DNA from: Fragilaria crotonensis
Lineage: Eukaryota; Bacillariophyta; Fragilariophyceae; Fragilariales; Fragilariaceae
Length of the DNA stretch: 64,000 nt
Reading direction: 5' to 3'
Assembly: GCA_022925895.1 (NCBI GenBank)
Contig: JAKSYS010000021.1
Coordinates: forward strand, 124,001-188,000
The notes beneath the pieces were generated by a model. The model saw only the letters and a program-made list of their open reading frames with translations, searched no databases and was not told the origin of the DNA. A program made the position numbers and the translations under genes. The stretch's first letter is position 1. Every line of letters begins with the position of its first letter. Positions 56,550 through 64,000 of this stretch are shown in pieces.

Positions 56550-57650
56550 TCAATCCTTTCGTGACTTCTTTTTGTTACGACCTCCAAAAGAGTCACCAGC
56601 ATTATCGGGAATGCTGGATTCATCCTTGGCGGACGTTTCATCATCTTTGGATGAGTTGCTGAGTCTTTTGGCAGCGATAGACTTTTTCAATTCGGCAAGT
56701 TGAGCCTTAACATTGCTGGCTTTCCTCTTTGTGGGTGTAAAACCCTTTGCTTTGTTCTGCTTTCTGGTGTCCATGACCGTCTGCTTGTCAGCATCGGACA
56801 TTTTTCTCCAGTCGGAGTAGTATCTTGTCCAGACGGACCTGTCTGGCATGTGGATGCCTTTGCGCTTTGACGCGAGGGACGCTCCTGCCCCTCCACCACG
56901 GATGCGCTTGGCTTTGACCTTCATAGTGTCAGTCGCCGACACCTTTCGATTGAGTTGGTAATCAGGGAGTTCAGAGACGAGTGCGGATAAGTGATTAGCG
57001 CATTCGGTAAAGGTTACTTTATCCTTGTCCATCTGGGCGCGAACTCGGAGAGTCCCGACCGCCGTCTGGAGTTGGGGGTGTTCAACCTTCTTCAAGAGCA
57101 TTCTGACCTTCGCCTGTTGCTGAACTGGCTCTCCTTCGGTCTCAAAGATGTTGAACATGGTCTGTATCTTATCCAAGAATACCGAGATCGAGAGTGCCTT
57201 TTCGTTCTTGTAGTGGAGTGTGTCGCGGTAGCGTTCTGCGACAGCAGTGCGCCGACTGGTGTTGCCTTCTCCGCTAGAATTACCCCTGAGAGCCTCCATA
57301 TCCTTTCGGCCGTCCTGGCGTTTGGCAAGTGGTTTAATCCACTGCTCCGCCAATTCAGCTTGTAAGAAACTCTTCAATAACTGATGTACCTTCCTGGAGT
57401 TGGCTTGATAGTTTGAACCGGTCAATGGTGCACATGCGATGGCTTGCTATTGAAGCTTGCACAGTCGGCAGTGCTATCCGGCTGTTCGAGTTCCCTAATG
57501 ACGTAGCATAGGGGGAATGCCATTGACACCGGGGATGGTCAAGAGGTAGTTTACGAGTGCCGGCTCCCATTCGGGCCACTTGCGTTCTTCTTTGAATTTG
57601 CCTGGATCTGCCACCTTGCTGACGGTATCTCACTGGTCCTTCTCAACCTT
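56550..57650 (-). pseudogene. gag: E10 gag
   Basis: Family core: PGKFKEERKWPEWEPALV-like block near 57600, KVHQLLKSFLQAELAEQWIK near 57390, and SGEGNTSRRTAVAERYRDTL near 57260, each closely matched in E12. The tail has a basic GGGAGASLASKRKG segment rather than a long RGG box, and ends DNAGDSFGGRNKKKSRKD, resembling the E2 Gag tail. Terminates at UGA with the protease-side frame continuing in register. Stretch 57651-57863 is upstream gag/leader sequence. Broken. Confidence 0.75.
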
Positions 57651-57863
57651 TCGAACGTCTGCACGTTCGTATCCTTCGTAAAGTGCCGCGACAGAACTAG
57701 CAAGCGCGATTCGCACACGGGAGTAGCAACGTGAGTTCGTCCGAGTCACAAGGATTCACAAGACAAAACGGGTGAAACCACGATGGTGTAATCAGATGGA
57801 ATTGTAATACCGTTTGGTTGGATCTCTCTTGTCTCGGAGAATGTCGCTGATTCAGTTGATCTT

Positions 57864-58406
57864 TAAAGTTTTATTCGCAGTGTTCGAGACCGCAAACAAG
57901 GGCTAAACGACGAATTAGTTATCGTAGGAGCGTTTGTACTCTTTGTAGAAATCTGTTTTACTAATTGTGAGCTTATTTATAAAGTGAATTTGGCAAGATT
58001 GACCTGCCCTTTGGCAAGATTGAAAGGAGCTTCTTCACTGCACTTTCCTAGTTCTTCTTGTTCTTTGTTTGTTCTTTCTGGGTTCTTCAGAATCCCTTCT
58101 GTAACTTGTTGGTAGATTTGTACTGAATCCCAGAGAATCTTGTGAATATAACATGAATCTGGAACATGTAATATGAACATAAAGTGATGCACTTGTTTGT
58201 GTTCTTGTTGAGACCGGCTGGCTCCGCGGAACAATTCTCCGCGTTCCGAAGAGCAATGACTCGTAGATATTATGAGAGCGCTGACGTGTCGCCTCGAAAC
58301 GGGACTCACCGGAGAAACTTTGGTTGACTGACGGACGGTTGAAGACGCGTGGAACTTTGGACGATAGGAGAGGTAGAGTACCCTCAATCCTGAAGATATT
58401 GTTTTA
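57864..58406 (-). repeat. E11 3' LTR (543 bp)
   Basis: Starts TAAAGTTTTATTCG on the plus strand and ends GATATTGTTTTA. It carries two copies of the TTGGCAAGATT word like the E7 3' LTR. A 23-bp untranslated stretch (58414-58436) separates the tract from pol. Confidence 0.9.
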
Positions 58407-58436
58407 CTCCCTCACTCGCTCGACGTAGTCCTGAAG

Positions 58437-61400
58437 TTACCAGCCCATCAATTGCTTGCAAAGCTTGGTATGAATCTCCTCATTGCAAATCTTGGTGAGG
58501 ATATCTGCCAGCATCTCTTCAGTAGAGATTGGATGAATGGAGATGGTACCATCTTGAACCTTGTTCCTGAAATGATGATACTTGGTATTGATGTGACGCG
58601 TGCGTGGACGCATTTTCGGATTCTTGACGCTTGAGGCCAACTCCACAGCACCAGTGTTGTCTTCAAATACCCTGCAATGAAGCTGAGGTGTTGTTGCAGT
58701 CAATCCACAACCCTTCTCCTGCATCTCTTGTATCAATTCCATCAATGGAAGCACCTCTCTGGTGGCTGTTGATATTGCCAGATACTCACTCTCAGTTGTA
58801 GAGAGAGCAATCTCTGTTTGAAGTTTGGATGCCCAGATGACTGGACATGAGGCATAGAGGATGACATAGCCAGTTCTTGACCTTGCTGTGTCTGGATCCC
58901 ATTCTGCATTGTCTGGGTCCCAATCCCCTGTGAATGATGCATCCACATAGACATCAAAGCTTTGATTGCTGGGAGAATAGATCATGCCTTTGTCCCTTGA
59001 ACCAACCAGGTACCTTCCCAGCCACTTCAATGCCTTGCCATGTTGAAACCTTGGGTTGGACACAAACCTTGCTCCTTGGTGGACTGCACATGAGATGTCA
59101 AGCCTTGAACACTTCTCCAGATAGTTCATCTGACCGATAACACGGCGATAATTGAAGTGATCATCAAATGGTGGAGAATCCAGGTGCCTGGTGAGAGTCT
59201 TGCTTGAAGCTCCAGTGGTTTTCTTGATTGCCACATTCTTCCCATCCAGTCTGAGCTCTTTGATGACATCATTGATGAGGTGAGGTTGTGAGAGATTGAA
59301 GGTGGTTGCATTGACTCTGTCAATTTGAACTCCAAGAAAATCTGAGATGTCTCCTTCCACTGTAAGGTCAAGGCCAACTGACTTCATCTCTTGGATAATG
59401 TCTTCCAACTCTTGATCATCTGGTCCTGCCAGAATGGAATCATCCGTGTAGAGAACAAAAACTGACTTCCCTTTGTAGAAGAGGCATTCATCAATCTCAC
59501 TTGGAATGAAACCAACCTCCCTGAGCTTGTCCACCAGATGCTGGTTCCACACTCTGCCAGCTTGCTTCTGACCAAAGAGATTCTTCTTCAGCTTGAGTAC
59601 ATAGTCTCCCTCCACCTCAAAGCCTTTTGGAATGGCCATGTAGAGTTCACACTCCACCTCTGCTTGGGTGTAGGCCAACACAAAATCGATTTGTTTGGTG
59701 TACCATCCATGGATCAAGGTTGTAATGAGCACCATCCTGATGGCTGCCCATGATGCCACAGGTGAGAATGTTTCCCAGTAGTTGACACCTTCCTCTTGCT
59801 TGGAGCCATCAATGTTGAGCCTTGCCTTCCACTTGTAAACTTCTCTTGTGGCAATTCGGCGCTTGCGCTTCATGGCCCACACTGCTGGAAGGACCTTGGT
59901 GCCTGGCGGTATCGATGACCTTGGTACGAGTTCCCATACTCCGTTTTCGGTGTGGCTTTGGACTTCCTTCACCATTGCCTTGATGAACTCCTGCCTGTCT
60001 GGCTCCCTCATGGCCTCATGGTAGTACATTGTGTCAGGATCTGCTGAAGCAGCATAAGCAAGCATTGGATGCTGCTCTCCATCATCAATGTCTGTCCACT
60101 CCTTGATAGTCTCATATGCAACATGGTAAGGGATTTTGTCTTCAAGCTTGGCTTCCAGGTCATACCAGACCTCCAGGACCTTGGATGTTCTGTCTTGAAG
60201 CTTGTTGTCTGGAATTTTGTTGAGCCTGGGAGACCTTCTGAGTGTTTGAGGTTCTTGACCTTGCTCTCCCTCAGAGTCTGGAAGTGGTGTTTGTGATGCT
60301 TGCCATCCTCCCTCATTGACTTGAACTCCTGGCTCCAAATCAAACTCCATGAATGGTTGAGGCTCCTTTGCTTGCTTCAATGATTGACCCTGATCATCTT
60401 GCTTGGGAGTTTGGAGCTTGGTTGATGGCAATGATGACTTGAATCCACACAACTTTTGCCATTCTGAGGGCGGTGACAAGTTTCCAAGTGTGCCTCTGAC
60501 AGTTTCAAACTTTGGATCAAAGGTGACATGGAATTGGGGCGACACATGACCAGTCTTGAGGTTGAGAACCAATGCGACACTCCTTGCGTGTTGAATGGAC
60601 ATCCCGAGGTAGACCCCAATGCGTGAGCGGACTTCCCACTTGGGTAGCTTGTTTCCAGATTGCATTTTGTTGTCAAGGACAAAGACTGGACACCCAAAAG
60701 GTTGAAAATGATTGAGGTTAGGCATGACCTCTGACTTTGCAAACAACTCAAATGGAGACTTGAGATCCTCCCTTCCAATTGTTGGTGTTGAATTGTGAAC
60801 CTCATTGGCTACCCTGAGGGCATAAGGCCAAAGGTGAGCATCAATAGCCTTGGGCCACCTGTGTTGAGCATGAATCATCATGGTCCTGGCTTGATCTTGC
60901 AATGTCCTGATCCTTCTTTCTGCCACAGCATTTTGGAAATGAGCATTGACTCGACAGAAAGTGATTGTCTGGCCAGATTCCTTGATGGCTGCCATGAACT
61001 TGTTCTCAGCAAATCTGCCATTGTCAGCTTGATAACTTTTGACTTGGACCTTGAACTTGGTTGCATACCTCTCAAATGCCATCTTTGCTTCAAGAGTTTC
61101 ATCTGCATTGGTTGACTTCTGAAGATGGACGTAAGACAGACCACTGAAGTGATCAACAAAGATTGTTGCCACCCTGTACCTCTTCTTGGTAAGCCAACCC
61201 TTGATTTGGGCAATGAGCCCTGGAGTTGTGGACTCCAATTGATCGACGCTGATGCACTGTCCTGGCTCTGTCGCTGTCCTGAGCTTGCCACCTTGCTGAC
61301 CAAGTTTGGGCTTGGTCCTCCAGGGTCTCCTGGTGGCTTTCCCATACAAGCAGCTTGTGCATGCTGGGATTTGGCATTTTTGCCAACTTCTTTGGGAGCA

Positions 61401-62415
61401 AACCGCGCTTGGCCATGCTTTGCATTTTGGCTCCTGACATGTGGTTCAACTTGTGATGCCAGCGAAGGAATTCTGCAGCTGGTTTCTCTTGGGAAGCAGT
61501 ATCCTCTTCATCTTCAATGATGGCTGGCAAGTCAGGGCGGTTCTTGGCATCAAGATCAAATGAGACTGGTGTATTTGGAGGTTGACTCCAATCCACCCCT
61601 TGAGATGAGGTATCTGGTGCCTCTGGTTGATGAAGAGGTTCCTGAGAATCGTCATTATCATCATCAGGGATGAGATGGGTCTCCATGTTGATGATTGGAT
61701 CATCCTCATCCAGTCCCACCTCACACATGTTGCAGAAGGTGGTGAAAGCCTTGTAGCTTGGAGCAGTATACATGGTTGCAATGTTGCCGCTCCCTTGGTT
61801 CAACCTCACTGTTTTGGTGTGCTGTCTTTGAGCCCAGTGAAGTTGAATGCTGTCATGGTATGTTGCACACCATGTGCCCCTTGGCAAAGGCTTGAAGTCT
61901 TGAGCAGTCTGGGCCCAATGCTGTGGAGACAACAGCTTTGAAGGTGAATCCTTAACATAGAGCCCATGTGGAATGACAATGTCATGAGGGACTCCATCAT
62001 CATCTTCAATTGACCATTTGATAGTCCCTGAGTAGATCTCAGTAAGTGTTCCACCCAACCCCTTCAACTTCTTGTTGACCCTCTTGAGAGGAGTGATGAA
62101 GTCTTTCTTGTCATTGGAGATGCAATAGGATGCACAGTTGTCAATCCTGATAGCCTTGGAATCAGTATCAAAGCTTGCTGCTTCATCATGGTGGGCTTGC
62201 CTTGCCTTCATTGCAATGACTGCTGTCAGGCAGTTGAGTTGGGTGGAATTTCGTTTGTACCTTGGCCTTTTGTCCCTCATCCAAGGTCTTGGTCTTGGTT
62301 GCATGCTGAAACCTCCCTCATGCATCCAGGACTTGACATATTCAGACACTGTGACTGGGTGCACCTTCCAATATCTCACCTTTCCTGAGGCCTTGCTTGA
62401 ATTTGGATTGGTAAC
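58437..62415 (-). pseudogene. pol: E11 pol
   Basis: Same order as E7 on the minus strand: IRIDNCASYCISND near 62140; integrase finger WHHKLNHMSGAKM near 61460; integrase core IFVDHFSGLSYV, YQADNGRFAEN and NAVAERRIRTL (61180-60900); reverse transcriptase LYTDDSILAGPD near 59450; RNase H VYVDASFTGDW and FEDNTGAVEL; UAA at 58437. The N-terminal start of pol is cut by E12. About one break. Confidence 0.85.
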
Positions 62416-62653
62416 GAACGAATACGGACGTGAACAGTGAGGATACAAGTACTGCACAGTGCCATGGCAACGTCGTATGGAAAGTATCCGGTACTATTCG
62501 TTATATGAATTGTGTATGTGTATCTAAATATTAGCGAGTAAGTGGATGAACGCTACGGCGATCATCTCACTCTTTATTTGAGAATCAGTTGCAAGCATCA
62601 ATCGATTTGTAAGTTATTGTCCATGGGATAGTTTGTCCCATGAACTTTACTCG
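62415..62653 (+). repeat. E12 5' LTR (~239 bp)
   Basis: The inner edge is fixed by the GTTTATCAGACCCA motif at 62654. The outer edge is fixed by where E11 similarity stops. The ends appear to be CG...CG, like E4, rather than TG...CA. Confidence 0.6.
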
Positions 62654-62667
62654 GTTTATCAGACCCA
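62654..62667 (+). other. E12 primer-binding-site candidate
   Basis: GTTTATCAGACCCA, followed by GTGGCGTAAGAG. Leader 62668-62957 is gene-free. Confidence 0.72.
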
Positions 62668-62957
62668 GTGGCGTAAGAGCTATGGGCAATGCGATTGATG
62701 AGCCTGCAGTCGTATGCTGTCTGATGGCGTGGTTAACGACCGATCGCTGACGCGTACGACATGGCATCATCCGACGGTTGTCGGTGGTGACCAGTGTATG
62801 AAAGAATGGAAGATCTGATCAATCTACCTCAAGAATGGTGTTGTCGTTACGCCACCTATGAGTCGACTGTGTCGACGGCCGAGTCGGCAACTTAATATCA
62901 TGAATGGGTACTAACAATTGTTGTCGTACACATATTTCAGACACCAGTAAAACAGAA

Positions 62958-64000
62958 ATGGACGAAGTTGTTGCACCACGTATTGAGGAAGTCATTGAGG
63001 TGCCACCACCTAATGGGGACACCATGAACTTGGCACTCACATGGATTGGATTTGATAACGAAGCGACGAGAAATCGTATTCAGGTAGAAGGTTTTGGGTC
63101 GTTCGACGACTTGAAATCCATGAAAGAAAAAGATATCAGGGACCTGGCCGAGTCTTATGGACGCCGCACTGCTGCAGACGGTCGTTTTATCTTCGGTATT
63201 CGTCGTATTCGATACCTCATCGGTATGGTTCACTGGGTCCAAGACTTCACTAGGGTTGGCGAAAGTCCTAGCCTGGATGAGTTTGGTGAAGACGGAGCAG
63301 CCTTCTGTGCGGCATTGGAGATTGCTGTCAACCGTGCGGAAGTTCGAATGATCGAGAAGGATCAATCGGATACTGTCAGTAAGGCCGCAGATCCCGGCAA
63401 GTTTAAAGATGAGAAGAAATGGCCGGAATGGGAACCGGCGTTTGTGAACTACCTGTCCACTATTCCAGGTGTCAATGGTATTCCATTGTCCTATGTGGTT
63501 CGGGAAGATGAGACACCACCTGCCGGGAGTGAGTACGGGAGTTTCAATGAACGCGCTATCGCATGTGCACCACTTTCCGGTGACGTCTTTCAAGCTGACG
63601 CACGGAAAGTGCACCAACTCATTAAGAGCTTTCTCCAAACTGAGTCGGCTGAACAATGGATCAAACCATTGGCTCGCCGACAAAGTGGTAGAGACGACAT
63701 GATTGCTCTCCGCAAGCATTACAGCGGAGAAGGCAACACGAGCCGTCGAATCGCGGCGGCGGAGCGTATTCGGGACACGCTTCACTACAAGAACGAGCGT
63801 GCTATGTCATTTTCGTCCTTTCTCGACAAAATGCAGAAGATGTTTAACATCTTCGAAGAAGAGAAGGAGGTTATCTCTGAACAAGCCAAGGTGCGAATGC
63901 TCCTGAAGAAGGTTGAGCACCCGCAACTGCAGGATGCTGTTGGTGCGCTTCGGGTGCGTGCATCAATGGACGGCTTGACATTTACGGAGTGTGCGAATCA
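62958..64000 (+). CDS. gag: E12 gag, partial (open to window end, ~347 codons)
   Basis: Starts MDEVVAPRIEEVIEVPPP. N-terminal helical module (WIGFDNEATRNRIQVEGFGS, FDDLKSMKEKDIRDLAESYG, FGIRRIRYLIGMVHWVQD). Gag core (DPGKFKDEKKWPEWEPAF, VNYLSTIPGVNGIPLSYVV, KVHQLIKSFLQTESAEQWIK, HYSGEGNTSRRIAAAERI). The frame is uninterrupted within the window. Near-identical wording in E10 gag shows the two belong to one subfamily. Confidence 0.82.
   Translation, partial: MDEVVAPRIEEVIEVPPPNGDTMNLALTWIGFDNEATRNRIQVEGFGSFDDLKSMKEKDIRDLAESYGRRTAADGRFIFGIRRIRYLIGMVHWVQDFTRVGESPSLDEFGEDGAAFCAALEIAVNRAEVRMIEKDQSDTVSKAADPGKFKDEKKWPEWEPAFVNYLSTIPGVNGIPLSYVVREDETPPAGSEYGSFNERAIACAPLSGDVFQADARKVHQLIKSFLQTESAEQWIKPLARRQSGRDDMIALRKHYSGEGNTSRRIAAAERIRDTLHYKNERAMSFSSFLDKMQKMFNIFEEEKEVISEQAKVRMLLKKVEHPQLQDAVGALRVRASMDGLTFTECAN

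Larger units (their letters stand above)
53870..57863 (-). mobile_element. E10: family 1 Copia-class element, minus strand, incomplete
   Basis: Minus-strand gag (about 57650-56550) and pol (56549-53870) of a subfamily close to E12. No LTR is visible in the window: the left end joins E1 3' sequence and the right end is cut by E11, with the remainder presumably beyond E11/E12. Broken, with about seven interruptions. Confidence 0.75.
57864..62415 (-). mobile_element. E11: family 2 (CoDi-like) Copia element inserted in E10
   Basis: Minus strand. 3' LTR at 57864-58406, polypurine tract (complement of CTCCCTC, 58407-58413), and pol 58437-62415, where E12 interrupts. Its gag and 5' LTR must lie to the right of E12, outside the window. 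Nearly the same sequence as E7, so it is a recent sister copy. Within the window it has about one break besides the insertion. Confidence 0.85.
62415..64000 (+). mobile_element. E12: family 1 Copia-class element, 5' part only (runs off the window)
   Basis: Inserted in E11 pol: the E11 match ends at about 62415 and an unrelated LTR-like stretch starts (CGAACGAATACGG). 5' LTR about 62415-62653, primer motif at 62654-62667, then gag open to the window end. Subfamily close to E10. The LTR edge is approximate because the partner LTR is outside the window. Confidence 0.75.

Overview
This is nuclear DNA from a eukaryote, most likely a stramenopile alga and probably a diatom. The main reason is that one of the two retrotransposon families has the Gag layout and integrase/reverse transcriptase wording I associate with diatom Copia (CoDi-type) elements; this is recognition, not a search result. 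No bacterial operons, tRNA, rRNA or CRISPR arrays were seen. Only the first ~1.8 kb holds a candidate host gene, of unknown function. Nearly everything from ~3 kb to 64 kb is a nest of Ty1/copia-class LTR elements, treated here as fossils.

Layout. E1 is the oldest visible element (+ strand, gag from 3126, last pol piece ending near 53689) and serves as the landing pad. E2 (4563-23537, +) sits in E1 gag. E2 is itself invaded by E3 (about 10203-16165, -) and, inside its 3' LTR, by E4 (16830-23467, -). E5 (26498-33035, +), E6 (33050-46063, +) and E8 (46103-52661, +) are three independent insertions within about 50 bp of E1 reverse-transcriptase sequence. E7 (33411-39949, +) lies in the leader of E6, and a solo LTR, E9 (51999-52192), lies in E8. 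Then come E10 (about 53870-57863, -), E11 (57864-62415, -, inserted in E10) and E12 (62415 to beyond the window, +, inserted in E11).

Two families are present. Family 1 (E1, E2, E4, E5, E6, E8, E10, E12) has short LTRs (183-239 bp), 4-bp target duplications, the motif GTTTATCAGACCCA directly after the 5' LTR and a GGGGAC-type polypurine tract. Its Gag lacks a CCHC knuckle and often carries an RGG-rich tail, its protease motif is DSHADT-like, its integrase lacks an obvious HHCC finger, and two small chromo/SH3-like modules lie between integrase and reverse transcriptase. Family 2 (E3, E7, E11) has ~520-565 bp LTRs of TAAA...TTTA form, a 5-bp target duplication and a primer site complementary to an initiator-tRNA-Met-like D arm. 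It also has an atypical Gag zinc knuckle, a canonical HHCC integrase, a YTDD polymerase motif and a strongly CpG-poor interior.

The most notable shared design is that, in all eight copies where the gag-pol boundary is visible, Gag ends at UGA and Pol carries straight on in the same frame. In two family 2 copies the UGA is followed by a conserved stem-loop. This looks like translational read-through of a Gag terminator in two distant families. The best candidate system is a Copia lineage combining UGA read-through, half-tRNA-type priming and a chromo-like module, accompanied by repeated insertion into older copies of itself.
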